The translations under genes were made by a program, and so were the position numbers. From contig JACGCM010002537.1 of the NCBI GenBank assembly GCA_014058105.1, forward strand, positions 372,001 to 436,000: a stretch of DNA of 64,000 nucleotides. The letters run 5' to 3'. The stretch comes from Kingdonia uniflora (Eukaryota > Streptophyta > Magnoliopsida > Ranunculales > Circaeasteraceae). Below the pieces are notes generated by a model, which searched no databases, had not been told where the DNA came from, and saw nothing but the letters and a program-made list of their open reading frames with translations. Below, piece by piece: positions 46,121 to 59,100 of the stretch. The first letter of the stretch is position 1. The number at the start of each line of letters is the position of its first letter.

Positions 46121-47366
46121 CCGTGGCCGCCACCCCCCATATGACACCCAATAAACCCCCTTACTAGAGTCATTGATTTGTATATGATGAGTGGTTGTGA
46201 TCGAAAGGGGTAGTTGGGGCAACCTGCTGACTTGATGACGTTGTAGGTTAACAGGTTTTTAAATTAATTTTTACCCCCCCCCCTCTCTCCTCAATTATCA
46301 TATTTACTTTTACCCTCCCTCTCTCTCTCCCTCCATTGACGACCATTCAAATGCTCCTCACAAATTTAGATGCCCTAACTCGAGTTTGTTGCCTTCTATC
46401 TCAAATTTATCTCTGATTTCGGTGTTGTTGGTCTCTCACGACGAAGGTAAGCCATTGTTAAATCCATAGTCATCTCTCGGCGGTCTTTCATTGTAATAGT
46501 CGTATCTATTGTTGAAGGGCTGATAAAGAGTAGTTTGAAAGGTACTTGAAAAGGTTTGACTCATACTTTATCTCCATTTTATTGTTTATGATTTGGATAT
46601 GTAAGTTTTTCTCTCTTTTTAGAATTTTTTGTAAAAACTAGATCTGGTCAGGGACGATAGTTGCAGAAAATGTATATTTTGTTACTAAAAATAAATGAGT
46701 AAGGGACGGTAACAAAAAAATTGATTTTTGGTAACTGATGTTACGGAATATGATCATTTCGTTTCTTTGTTTCGGAAAATTATTATATTCATTACTCAGT
46801 TTCAAAATTCATGATTTTTCGTTACTGTAATTTCAAATTTGATGTTTTCCGATATAAAGGTATACAAGAATTCAACATCATTTCTACTTTGTCTTGTAGA
46901 AGAGGGAATGCAATGCCTTGAAGAGACAGGTTTTTGAGCTGGATGCCATTCTTCAGTCGAAGACCGAGTTGGATGAAGCTCTCTCATAGTGGATTTGTAA
47001 ATTTTGATCTATTATTTTTGATCCCTCTCGTAGTAGATGTTATTCCTCAAAATAAATCATAAGTTGTAAATTTTTACTTATGGATGGAATAGATTTTATT
47101 TCTCTATTTGTGTTTGCTATATTTATTTGTTCATAAGTACACAACTTTGTTCTTCACGAAATATATGGGAATTCATTATTAGAGTTTTTGGAAGATCTGA
47201 TTATGTTACTAGAACTACATATGAAATTGAATTTTTCTGTTACATAACGAGATGTAGTTAACTATTGCTAAAACGCTGTGAACCCATGGTAGTTTTTCCC
47301 AACCCTTAGTAATTTCTAAGCTCGCCATTGCTAGGGTTTGTGGAGCTTGGATTTGAATTTGGTTTT

Positions 47367-47370
<4 letters not shown>

Positions 47371-47400
<30 letters not shown>
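47371..47400. repeat. (GA)n microsatellite
   Basis: Fifteen perfect GA units. Confidence 0.95.
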
Positions 47401-47403
<3 letters not shown>

Positions 47404-47869
47404 AAACTGAATAATTGATGAAAGAGAAATGGGGTTGTTCAAAAGTAAATAATATGAAATCTACACCTCAACAGGTTGAAGAGAGAGGGTATTTGTTCAA
47501 CTCCAAAATGTGCCATCTCCTCATGGTTCTCAACCACTCATCTTTTAAGATATGTGGTTCTAAATGGGTGGTTTATTGGGCGTCATAAAGTAGGATGGCC
47601 ACAGATCTTCTCTCTCTATATATATATATACATATCCTTCTCTCTCTCTCAAGTTATTTGAATTAAACAATAATTATTAATATTTTGTTCTTGGTGTGTC
47701 ACACAAATCAGGAATTTGGTATTTTATTGCAGAAGCAATTTCCAAGTTCTATCGTTTCCTTCATTTCATTCTTAACTATGCTTTTCTATTAGATTTGGAC
47801 CCCTTGGTTTTTGACTTCTTAACCATGGCGATAATCAAATCAAAACTGTTTTTGCATGAAGATAAAGAA

Positions 47870-48180
47870 TGGAAGGAGAAGAATTTAAGAAAATGTGCAT
47901 CACAATTTTTTCAAGGAGTTGATACTTATCCAATTAATGCATGTCACAAAGATGGCTTGTGCGTAACCAAGAATATCAACATCCAGTAAATGATAGTTTG
48001 AGTGTGGTATACAATTCGTTGTCATTAAAAAATTATAACTCTCACATTAACGTGGAGATATGTTCATGCGTAAAGTCAGTAAAGTATTTGTACAACTACA
48101 TGCATAAAGGGTCCTGATCGAGTTTGGAAGAACGAAACTTTTAGCTACAACAATTATATGTTACCATGTTATATCAACTA
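47870..48180 (+). mobile_element. Helitron Rep/helicase N-terminal fragment
   Basis: The plus strand reads VVYNSLSLKNYNSHINVEI then CSCVKSVKYLYNYMHKG and, one base out of frame, PDRVW. This matches the VVPYNxxLxxxxxxHINVExC and KYLxKYxxKGxDR blocks of the Helitron-like N domain of plant Helitron transposases. A decayed region just upstream (RKCASQFFQGVDTYP) fits the segment preceding it. Only this small piece remains, with frameshifts. Helitron ends (TC start, CTRR end with a hairpin) were not identified. Confidence 0.7.
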
Positions 48181-48249
48181 TGCTCGGTTACATGGTTTGA
48201 TTTCCCATGAGAATATGGTTTTGATGTATGGGCTAACTTATTGTTAAGT

Positions 48250-49350
48250 CTATAAAAGTATCATAATTTCATTCTTCTAATCATTTCATTCGATGTCTCA
48301 TTTTTCATATTTGTATAGAAGATAAATTGTAGATTTCTTTGAGTACATTATACGAAGTTCCACACCACATTATGGAGAGAGGGGTAGAGCATATGATACA
48401 AAAAAAGGTTCACATCCAATATTAGAAAGTGGAAAATTGTACTTTAAGTCAGAACCAATATCTATGTTATCATACATGCCCTCCACTTATATCACTGATT
48501 CACACACACTATGAAGCAAATCAAGACTCGCAAATTTTTTTATTTTTTTTTTGTGGTGAGCTTGATTAAGCAAAAATGATGGCTATGAAATAGTTTTTTT
48601 TTCTTCTTTCCAGAGCGTGATTTAACAGGTTTTGCAGTGTTATGGAACTAAAACTTCAATTACAAACTTTTTGTAATACTGTAATGATGTTAACTCTATT
48701 GTGGTTGAATATCTAGATGTTCCAATGTGACTATTGCTTCTTTATAGGCCCAATTCTTGAATAAGTGCATGTTTTATAAGCTTTTTCCAACAAATATCTC
48801 TTATCTTTGTCCTGTTTCTAAACTCAAATTTATTTTATTTAAATTTTCTACTAATAGTGCTCCAAACTTTGAACAAACTAATATGGTTTCTCATTCAACA
48901 TTTAATTAAGCTATGAATATAATTGTTTATTATGATATTTGCATTTACATTATTTTTATAGAAATAAATGGCATCAGAGGGACGCAAATGGCATCCCTCC
49001 AATAAATAATAAAGTGAGACGTGTTAATTTGTTTGAAATCTGACAAAAACTAAAGCTTTGCAAAAACTGCATGTAATTTGAAGATACAACTCTCCGATGG
49101 AAAAGACACGACTCTTCAGCGATGATAAATTGTACCAATCATGGGAACAATGCTTCATTCGATTTCAAAAAATCCATATCTTTTATTCTTCTCATACCAT
49201 GTGGTTTTGAGGATTCTTTACAACCAAAACACAATCGAATCCCAAATCAGTCAACAAGCACCAATTACATAAAAATCGTTTGCAAAGGTATTTTCTCTCT
49301 CTCATTAATTATGAGTTAAGCTTTAATGATTTGCTTATTAATTATGATTT
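48250..49350. other. AT-rich spacer, no recognised feature
   Basis: Nothing with convincing coding similarity. It contains T-rich stretches near 48540 and 48590 and a CTCTCTCTC run before 49310. Confidence 0.4.
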
Positions 49351-49374
49351 TTGTTTCCTTGCAATTTTGATAGT

Positions 49375-50221
49375 ATGGCTTCATTGATTTTGGATAGATG
49401 GTTACTGGGGATAATTGAAATTACCGGGGAGGTTTCGAATGAACGAGTTGCAAGGACCCAAGATGTGAATTGTTTTGTTGATCTCTGCATCACTAATGTT
49501 TTGCAAAAAATTCATGAAACAAACGATGGTGACCTCCAGATAAACATTAACATGCAAAAGCCGCCAATCATTAGGATGTGTCTGCTTGATTTTCTTGATT
49601 TTTTATGCTCAACAACGCTGGAAAAATATCAATGACCTCGAAAGACAGATGGCTGCTATGGATATTGATATTATCAATAATTTTTGGCGGGTACATGAAA
49701 ATTGATTTTTTAGTTGCAATGCATGCTGTTAGAGATGCACAAGTCATGGGGATTAATGAAGTTGTTGTTTCAATTGAAATATTAACAACAATAAAACCTA
49801 ATCACAATGTCAACTTTATTGCGTCCTCGATTACGGCATTAGAGGAGCATTAACGATTCTCAGGCTATAATAGTGAAGCAAATATTATCTCATCACAAGG
49901 GATACTGGAAGACCCACTGAGTGATACAGATAGTGAATTGATGGAAGAAACTGATAATGAAGAAACTGTCGATGAACCGATGGAGTTTTTTGATTACTAC
50001 TATCCTACAAGTGAATGAACGGTTGAATAGTTAGTATCAAAAGTTATTGGTAAAGGCAATGAAGCAAGGAACGTTCAATGCTAAGTTTGTTTGAAGACAC
50101 TTGGAAATGTAGAAGTCACTGAAATGCCGTGCAGCCATGAATATTACAGTACATGCTTAAGAGATTGGTTGTCTACAAGAAATACATGCCCAATATGTAA
50201 GTATGCTTTGCCTATTGATTA
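49375..50221 (+). pseudogene. RING-H2 E3 ligase-like remnant
   Basis: The 3' end reads VCLKTLGNVEVTEMPCSHEY then YSTCLRDWLSTRN and TCPICKYALPID before a stop at 50219. This is a RING-H2 domain of the RNF181/RING1 type. A stop codon sits between the first two cysteines (C-stop-VC). The fifth ligand, normally His in CSHxxHxxC, is Tyr. Upstream is an acidic stretch (SDTDSELMEETDNEETVDEP, near 49920-49980) and, in other frames, two blocks (49375-49635, 49605-49853) such as FLVAMHAVRDAQVMGINEVV. They fit the variable N-terminal half of such ligases but carry frameshifts. It cannot encode a working ligase. Confidence 0.65.
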
Positions 50222-50377
50222 AGTGTAGTAGTGTCTAAACTTTAGTGATATTAAGGATGTATGAGTGACCATTAATTACTTATATTGAAGTAAGAGAATG
50301 GTTAAACATGTATTACTTAACACTAATTATTAATGAAGTTTACAATTATCTACTCTCATGGATTCTTCATTCAAATA

Positions 50378-51290
50378 GCGGTGAAACGTTTAAAGGCCAT
50401 GACGGCTAAGGCAGAAATGGAACTCGTAGTTGAAGTATAGATACTCAGAAGAGTTAGACACGCTAATTTATTGAGTCTAAAGGGATTCTATACAGGAGAG
50501 GATGAAAGGTTTACTGTGTATGATTACATGCCTAATCATAGCTTAATCACTCATCTACATGGTCATCGTGCAACCAATGTTTTGCTACATTGGCGAAAAA
50601 GACTCAACATCGCAATTAGATCCAAGGAAGGATTACTATAAGTTAAATATTTTACTTTTTGCACATAAATATTTAGTCGTAAAACTGGTTTACGTTATTT
50701 ACTTCTCATGATCTTAACAAGGACATCTCTAATTTTCCTTAAAGATATTTACACCATGAGGCCAACCCCCACATCATATACCGACACATTAAGGCGAGCA
50801 ACGTTCTCCTAGATTCTGAATTTAAAGCAAAAGTAACAGATTTTAAGTTTGCGAATCTTATAACCGAAGGGGTCAACCACTTAACCACAAGGGTAAAGGA
50901 GACACTTGGATATTTAGCCCCAGAGTACATTATGTAGGGTAAAGTATTGGATAGCAGCGACGTCTACAGTTTTAGAATCCTACTTCTAGAGATCATAAGT
51001 GCAAGAAAATTAATCAAAAAAATACTTGGTGCAGTGAAGCGCGATATCGTCCAGTAGGCTACTCCAATAGTTTAAAAGGATAACTTTGACATTGTTGTTG
51101 ATCCTAAAATGAGGGGTTAGTTTGATAAAGCGCTGCTGAAGAACGCTATCTTGATCGCGTTGCAATGTGTAGATGGAAATCCCGATAACAGGCCAAGTAT
51201 GATAAAAACTTTATCATACTTGGTTAATGTCAGTATAGGTAGAAGGATTAATTTGGTTAATTTCATCATCCCTTATTGGATGTTTTAGTA
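50378..51290 (+). pseudogene. PTI1-like receptor-like cytoplasmic kinase pseudogene
   Basis: The plus strand reads AVKRLKAMTAKAEMELVVEV, RRVRHANLLSLKGFYTG, DYMPNHSLITHLHGH and HWRKRLNIAIRSKEGLL. After an intron-like gap (about 50636-50744) come [75 protein letters not shown] and NPDNRPSMIK. This follows subdomains II to XI of plant PTI1-like cytoplasmic kinases (the At3g15890 type) with its intron kept. HRD is YRH, DFG is DFK, and at least five in-frame stops occur, so it is catalytically dead. The start of the gene is missing. Confidence 0.85.
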
Positions 51291-51299
51291 ATGCAAAGA

Positions 51300-52280
51300 A
51301 TTATTGCAAATAGAGGCTATAATATAACCCCTGAATCATATAGTTAGTAGCATCTACCATGACATAACAATAAAAAGAGAATTTAACGTAACCGTATGAT
51401 TAATTAGAATTTCACGGGGGCTTAATTAATATATATTAAATGTAGTTTAAACTCTTACTCATAAGTTACTTTTAGCATCTCTATGAATTTGAGAGCAAGT
51501 GCCTATTTGCTCAATTCTTTGACTCAAGTAGCACTAATTATATCTTAATAAATTTAATAAGTTTGAAAAAGGGGAGTTGTACGCCTATACAGGTATGTAG
51601 TTATAATAATAGCATATATATTGGTCTTTGGGTTGAGTGTGGAAGACTTGGAACTCTTAAAAATCAAATGTTTTTATCTTGGATCTCTTTCGTTTAGAAA
51701 TCAAACAATAGATCAAGATTATATTTGCAACTTACAAGGAAAACATACTATTTTTCTTCTCTTTACCTCTTGTGTATCAGCAAAATAGCGATTAAATAAA
51801 AAGAGGGTTAGAATTTACCCTAGGAATGAAGTCTAAGCAACCCAAAGCTTTACAAAATAAAAAGTAACCTTGGAATGAATCCAATGACATGTATTTCTAG
51901 AGATTTACTCCCCATGATTTATAAAACTAAACAATCCAAATCTTAACTATTGTTAACAAACTGACGAATCAAATCTTAACTCCTATTACAAAGAACTCAC
52001 CTAACAGTTTTAACAAACTCACGATCATGGGCACAGATAGCCCACGGTCGTGGATTGATTGCGTCCATTGAATATGGGCTTTTGACATTTGTCTCCCCTG
52101 GTCCACTTGAGTCTTAATCTGGGACCATGTACGTTCCTCTATCGTTGGACTTCTAGAGATGTTTTACGTAAGTGTATTTTATTTATTTTTCAGTTTTGCA
52201 CAATTTTTGTTGATTGTTTCCACCATTGCTTAACTGTTGTTACATATCAAGCTATTTTACTAGGCAATCATACATAATAG
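51300..52280. other. AT-rich spacer, no recognised feature
   Basis: No gene, RNA or repeat was recognised between the kinase pseudogene and the Copia LTR. Confidence 0.4.
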
Positions 52281-52285
52281 TAATA

Positions 52286-53743
52286 TGAGAGAAATATAGA
52301 GCTTGCTTTATTGATAGATAAACCCTGAGGTTGTAGGCTGTAATATTAGGATATATATAATTTTCTCTCAACCAGACTCCTAATATTACAACCCTGATAT
52401 TGATATTGATAGATAAACCCTGAAGTTGTAGGTTGTAGGTTGTAATAAGGATATATATAATTTTCTGTAAAACTCTCCCCATAAAGCCATAGCTTTCATG
52501 GGCCTATTAGGAGTCTGGTGGGGACACTCCAGCCCAGTTCGAGTTCCCACCTTGGGCCAAAATTAATTCCTAGCACTCCCCCTTGGGGTATTCCATACCT
52601 GGATGACTTGCTTTGTCAAAACCTACGTCTAGCAAAACCCCCTTAGGCAAAAAGTTGTGCAAGGAAAGATAATCCTATGCCTTGTATGGGTTGTAAACGC
52701 GTATACGTTGCCTCATCAAAACCTCTAGTTAGTAAAACCTCCTGGGACAAAAGTTGTACTATTAGGAAAAAGAGTACAATATGCATATGTCCACGTCAGG
52801 ACAGAATTACTCCCCCTGACGCCGATCTCCCTGAGGTCTATCTCCATGAGATAATAAATCATGTAAATTTTTTGCATGCCGATGTTATGTACCAATATCT
52901 TGAATGTAGGAGGTGCAAGAGCCTTCGTGAATAGGTTATCTAAGTTGTCTTCTGAACCGATATGAACGACGTCAATCTCATTCAACTTATGTAACTCGTG
53001 TATGTGGAAGAATTTGGGTAAAATGTGTTTCGTTCTATTGTCTTTAATAAATCTGCCTTTCACTTGGATGATGCAAGTCACGTTGTCTTCATACAGAGTC
53101 ATCAGTTTATCTTGGAAATAACTTAGACCACAACTTTGGTTGATGTGAATAATCATGGATTGCAACCAAAAAACATTTTATGCCAGCTTTATAAAGTACA
53201 AGAATCTTTGCGTGGTTCGAGGATGTAACAATTATCGTCTGCTTCACCGATCTCCATGAAATTACCGTATTTCCATAAAATAATACATAACCCGACTGCA
53301 ATCAGCTTTATGTGGATCAGATATGTATCATGCATCGGTATATCCTATAATTTCCCGTTTGCCATTTCTAGGATAAAACAAACCCCATTCTTTCGTGCCG
53401 ATCAGATACCTTAGAATGTGCTTGATCTCATTCCAGTGCCTTTGGGAAGGAGCAGAACTATGGTAAGCCAAACAGTTTACTGCGAATGAGATATCGGGTC
53501 GAGTACACCCTGCTAAGTATAGAAAAGCACCGATAGTTCTTAGATATGACACCTCACCCCCTAGGAGTTTCACCCCCTCGTCTGGAGGACGAAAGATGTC
53601 CCTGTTCACATCTAATAAACTAATAAATATAGGTGTATTGGCACTTTGTACCGTATCCATACCGAAACATTTGATGATCTTTTTAGTAACGGCCTGATGG
53701 ACGATTATGCCACTTCCAAGATGTTTGATCTGTAAACCGAGAC
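52286..53743 (-). mobile_element. Ty1/Copia retrotransposon B, 3' part, minus strand
   Basis: The LTR runs from about 52286 to 52575 (ends CCTAGCA on the plus strand). It is followed by the polypurine tract complement CTCCCCCTTGG and a 3' untranslated region nearly identical in layout to Copia A. RNase H and RT follow on the minus strand: EDNLDNLFTKAL (near 52945), SGYVLFYGNTVISWRS, HWNEIKHILRYLIGTKEW, YLAGCTRPDISFAVN and HYSLGLQIKHLGSGIIVH. The frames are broken. At 53744 it is interrupted by the Gypsy element, whose far end is outside the window. Inside the LTR, TTGATAGATAAACCCTGA occurs twice (near 52311 and 52402), a local duplication. Confidence 0.85.
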
Positions 53744-54179
53744 TGTAATGGTCTAATTCCATAGCTCGAAATGGCTCAGAATTAGCTCTTATACCAATGT
53801 ACCTGTGATAAAAACTAATGTAAAATAAGAAATAACACAGGTGATTTAGCATGGAAAACCTTTGAATTGGTAAAAAAACTACGACCTCGAGTTGAGGGTT
53901 TTAGTAACAGTAACTTTTATTGCTTGAGGCTTATATCTTATTATGAGTGATCTCTCGAACTAGAAATACTTGCTCTTGTAAATAAGATATCAGCCTCAAG
54001 CAATAAAAGTTACTGTTACAAAAACCCTCAACTCGAGGTCGTGGTTGTTTTACCTATTCAAAGGTTTTCCACGCTAAATCACTTGTGTCATTTCTTGCTT
54101 TACATTAGTTTTTGTCATAGGTACATTGGTGTAAGAGCTAATTCCAACCCATTTTGAGCTACGGAATTAGGCCATTACA
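53744..54179. repeat. Palindromic 5' LTR of the Tat element
   Basis: The left arm 53744-53945 and right arm 53980-54179 are inverted copies over their whole length with scattered mismatches. Matching blocks include CCAATGTACC, AAAACTAATGTAAA, GTGATTTAGC, TGGAAAACCTTTGAAT, CGACCTCGAGTTGAGGGTTT and GTAACAGTAACTTTTATTGC. The loop is about 35 bases. The arms end exactly at the TG and CA termini. A transcript of this LTR would fold into a 200-bp hairpin. Confidence 0.85.
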
Positions 54180-55760
54180 TTTGGCACCGTTTGTGGGAAA
54201 GAAGACATTTCCACGATATCCTAAGGTATACATTCATTTTACTACCAATCTCCAATCATGGTCACTTCCAGACGACCAGCAACCAGAATCCAGCTCGATC
54301 TTTCAGTTGAGCCGGAACAGCTTACATAACTACGGGCGACTCTCCACGCCTAAACATAGAAGCATAATGAGCTCGAACGTCAGTTAACTCTTGACCGAGA
54401 GCTCTGCGAGAAGGAGCTTGAAGCCAAGTGACAAGCTCGTTCGATAGTATTCAAACGACATGAAAAGTAGATGATAACCATACAGACTGCGTTACAGGCT
54501 CTGCAGGATACACAATAGCCTCCCCAAACCAGAGATCGTGATGAAATGCTGGAGACCTCTCGATTTTCTATACGAGAAAGATTGGGGTCTCTAGGAGCCA
54601 CCAGCAAAGCTATTTCCAGAAATGTTCAGAATGAACATCAACCTTCCATTCATTTAGGCGGTGAAGTTCAGTATGATATTTGCAAAGGTCTTTGACTTTC
54701 CAAATGCCAAGAGGAAGACCAGCGACCTCAACCTTGAATTCCAGTACGCGATCGCTTGAGTGAGGGCACCGTCACTCATAATCCTCAACCACCTCGCCAA
54801 GCCACTCATGCCACAAGTCAATACGTCAGGCAATAGCATATGGATCAGCGTATCATGGAGTTGATTGAAGCTCATACTCTAGGCCATTAAGACGACCTTA
54901 CCAAGTTGTAAGGTAGTCTGATTGCCAAAGAGTTATTCGATATGGAAGTATCGATTGATTTCCACACTCCGAAGATAGGTAAATACAAGGGCACCGATCC
55001 CAATGAGAACATTCAGCAATATTGTGATTCATTGGGGTTTTACTCCAATCTCAACCACATTCTCTGCCATCTGTTCGCAACAAGTCTATAGGGAGAACTG
55101 CTTCGGTGGTTCCACTCTCTACCTGAAGATTTCATCCTCACATTCGATCTGCTATAGAAGCAATTAATAAAGACATGCTCACAACAAAGACAAGGATGAG
55201 AATTTATATTCTCTTATTAGTCTTAAACAATCACAAGGAGAGAAGCTCGAGGCATTTACCAAGAAGCTATTGGAGCTCGCGCGAAAGGTGGATAATTTCG
55301 ATCAGAAAATAGTTGTTACTGCTTTCACCAACGCGCTTCAGCTCGACTACAAGGTCAAAGAGAACCTCTTCTTCAATAAACCCATGACCTTAGAGGATAT
55401 GATCACCAAGGTCAATGGGTATGCCGACCTGGAAATGATGATGTTCGAAAGGCATAAATCTACTAAATCTGTCCTAACCACTAAAGATCCACCTATAGAA
55501 CGAAACAATGAACCGAAGGAGGATCAGGGTGACCAAAAACGTTCCAAGGCCAACACTGGCAACCATTGGAAAGATGGTACATTACACAATCCGGTCCTCC
55601 CTAAGATGAATGTTCGAATATCCATAATTTTTCCAATTATATAAAAGGATAAGTTATACCGTCCATCTCAACCATTGGAACCAATCGAAGGCCGCCCGTA
55701 CTACATGCATCACAAGGTAAATCATCATGCTACTGATAACTACTATGTTTTACAGAGTTG
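54180..55760 (+). pseudogene. Tat element Gag region
   Basis: After the primer-binding-type site the reading is broken until about 54950. There GKYKGTDPNENIQQYCDSLG and SLISLKQSQGEKLEAFTKKL (55215-55270) mark the Gag domain. An open frame then runs to 55644 (VDNFDQKIVVTAFTNALQLD, KPMTLEDMITKVNGYADLEM) and ends in a charged tail. This fits retrotransposon Gag of the Tat group. Confidence 0.75.
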
Positions 55761-56119
55761 CTGGAATTTATTTTCAAAGATGAGCAGATGTATGAATACA
55801 TTATCGACCTGGAATCATACAAGGATGACAGTTATAAGAAACAACTTGAAGTAGTCCAGGTCAAAGATCAAGTTGAGGAAAAACATTTGTACCATATGTA
55901 CCACATCAACATGATCGAGATTCATCAGATCAACAACTCTTACAGACTCAAGTACAGGAGACTATCAAAATTTTGCAATCTTACACCTCAAAATAAATAA
56001 GCCAAGCTTCTATCTGAGTCGAGCAATCACCGGCTTGGGATCTCATTCGAAGATTGTGACATTAGTCATGTAAAATTTCCACATCATGATGTATTAGTCA
56101 TAATTCTCAAGATGAAGAA

Positions 56120-59100
56120 GTTTGTCATGCATACAATGATGATCGATACTGGAAGTGGTATTGAGATTCTCTTTTAGAGTACAATCGATTAGATGGGATT
56201 GGTTGATCAAGTCATTCTGAGCGACACCGATATCAGTAGATTTAATGGTTCAAAGAAGAACGAGTAGGCAAGATCATCTTACCTATCACCGCTGGACTAG
56301 CCACAATCAACGTCGTATTCTACGTCATCAATGCCAAATCTCGTTATCTCGGGATTATGGGCCGTTGCTGGATTCATAACATGGAAGCAATTACTTCCAT
56401 TTATCATCAATCACTTCGCTTCAAACATAATGATGGCATCTATGAAATCAAAGAGAGTCAAAAGCTTTCTCGAACTTATGAGAATACCGTCTTTGCCATT
56501 CTAGATACCTCTGACAGATACGCTGTATAGCAATTACAAAAGCTGGTCACATCGATGATCAACCTTCAATAGAAGAACCTATAGAGTACATTGACATTGA
56601 TAGAACTAGTCGAGGTACTTTTATCGGTACCAAGCCGATCCAACACGATAAGGATGCTCTCATTCACTTCTTACGAATGAATTGGGACATCTTTGTGTAG
56701 ACTTTCGAAGATATGCCCGAGGTCGATCCATCCAAGGCATATCACAGATTGGCCATCAACCTCAATGTCACGGCAGTCAAGGATAAACAGCGACGACTCT
56801 CACCTCGTCTTCGAGATGAAGTCAACATTGAGATCGGGAAATTGATCAAAGTATGATTCATTCGGGAAGCCAAGTATCCAGATTGGATATTCAACATCAT
56901 CGTTATTCCAAAGAAGAATGGAAAAGTATAAGTTTATGTAGATTTCACCGATCTAAACAAACACACTCCAAAAGGCATTTTCCCTCTTCCCGTCATCCAT
57001 TAGATTCTTGATTTCACGGCAGGTCATGAACACCTATCTATGATGGATGCTACTTCTAGATACAATCAGATTCCTCTCATGGAAGAAGATCAAGAAAATA
57101 CCAATTTATCACTGAAAGAGGACTTTACTATTACAAAGTCATGCCCTTCGGACTTAAGAACGTAGGCGCGACTTATCAACGGTTAATGATAACTATGTTC
57201 AAAGCACATCTCGAGAAAATCGTTGAAGTCTACATCGATGATCTCTTGTGTAAGAGCATATAGCCAAACAACCACATCGCATATCTAACCACAATATTCA
57301 ACATTCTACGATCTTATAGGATGCGACTCAATCCTGATAAATGTCAATTCAGAGTACATTCAGGCCGATTCCTCGACCATCTCATCAGAAAGAAGGGGAT
57401 TGAGGCTGACCTAGATCAAATTCAAGTTCTCCTCAATATGCCATCTCCAAAAACAACGAAGGACGTACAAAAACTTATAGGCAAGATTGCCGCTATCAAC
57501 CGATTCATTTCTAAATCTTCAGATCGCTGTCGTTGGTTGTTCCTACTACTCGGAGGTTGTACCAAAGGAGGAAAAGTTCAGCCTAATGAAGAGATCCAAT
57601 GGACATCAGAATGCTAGACAGCTTTTCAGGAACTCAAAACCTATCTGGGGAAGTCTCCCATCATGAACACCCCGGTAGATAATGAGGAACTGATCATCTA
57701 CCTGGCAGTTACAGATACTCTATCTGCTCGGTTCTCATTTGACTTGAGGGGAAAATCAAAAAGTTAGTTTATTTCATCAGCAAAACCTTCACTCCCACGG
57801 AAATGAAGTATTATAAAATTGAAAGACTCCTTCTAACTCTTATTTACACTTCACAGAAACTTAAACACTACTTCCAAGCTCATTCAGTCAAAGTCATGAC
57901 AAACTACTCACTTCGGGAAGTTTTGTCCAAAAAAGAAAAATTCAAAAGAGTGCATCAATGGTCAGTTAGTTTGGGAGAATATGACATCAATTTTGAACAA
58001 CGACATTCTAAAAAGGGTCTGGCCGTTGCTGATTTTCTCCCTGATTTTCCAGTGAAAGATCTCGATTGGGAGGAGTACGATCCTGACCTTACAGAAGAAA
58101 TTACAGAAGATCCACCCAACAAAGCATTTTACAAACGAGCTGAATGCGTTGCAAGGAAAGGGTGGAGACTTTTATAGATGGTTCAGTAGGACCCGCAGGG
58201 TCATGTATTATAATCGTATTGATTACCCCTTCTAATGATAGAATTGAGAAATCAATCCGCTTGGGTTTTAAAGCCTCCAACAATGTCACAGATTACAAAG
58301 CTCTAATTCATGGACTCGACCTCACTCTCAAAGTTGGCATCCCAGAGCTTTCAGTCTACATAGATTCTCTACTCATCATCCACCATTACTCTAAACAATA
58401 CAAGAAGAATGGTAAGATGATCGAGTATGCAGCCCTCATTGCCGACAGGATGAGTAGATTTGGGCAAGCAACTCTTGACTATCTACCTCAAGGTAAAAAC
58501 TGATACGCCGATTCGTTGGCTTACCTAGCCTGGGTTTTGGGTACAGAAGCCAGATATCTACAGATCGAAGTGATATCAACCCCCAACACTAATCTCTATC
58601 ATGTATTCACGATTAACACTAGGGGCGATAAAGAGAAGGACGACGATTGGCGAAATCCCTTCATCGCCTATGATGGCTCCGATAACATATATAAAGGGCC
58701 CCTCCCAATAGATCTGAAAGACCGCCGACAGTTGATCGAAAACTTGAAATGTTATACAGTTCAGAACGATAGTCTCTACCGCCGCTCAGTCACAAGGCCT
58801 TATCTCAAGTGCCTCTCTAGGAAGAAAGTGGGCGGAATGCTAAGAGATTTATATAAAGGAACTTGTGGCTACCATGCCGCAGGTCGAACCCTCGTTTACA
58901 GAAAAATTATATAAGGAGTATTCTGACCATAAATGTATAAACAAGCAGAAGAGTAGTCATGCAAATGCGACACATGTCAACGACATGGTCACATGATCTG
59001 CGCCCCTGCACTCGAACTACATGCAAGCAAGGTGTTCTGGTCATTCAAGCGGTGGGCGCTCGATCTCGTCAGAGAATTTCTTAATACTCTAGGTAACCGA

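Larger units (their letters stand above)
45888..47860. other. Spacer with microsatellites and one exon-like piece
   Basis: No complete gene. A CT/TA compound repeat (46085-46120), a C-run and CT stretch near 46270-46330 and a GA repeat (47371-47400) are present. The plus strand at about 46900-46989 reads NALKRQVFELDAILQSKTEL then DEALS and a stop after a TTGTAG acceptor. This could be a last exon of coiled-coil type, but nothing upstream could be joined. Confidence 0.35.

Noticed and set aside
50739..50930. Minus-strand frame of 63 codons
   Set aside because: Antisense shadow of the PTI1-like kinase pseudogene.
53328..53852. 174-codon minus-strand frame starting inside the LTR
   Set aside because: It is a chance fusion of LTR sequence with Copia B RT across the Gypsy insertion junction at 53744, not a real protein.
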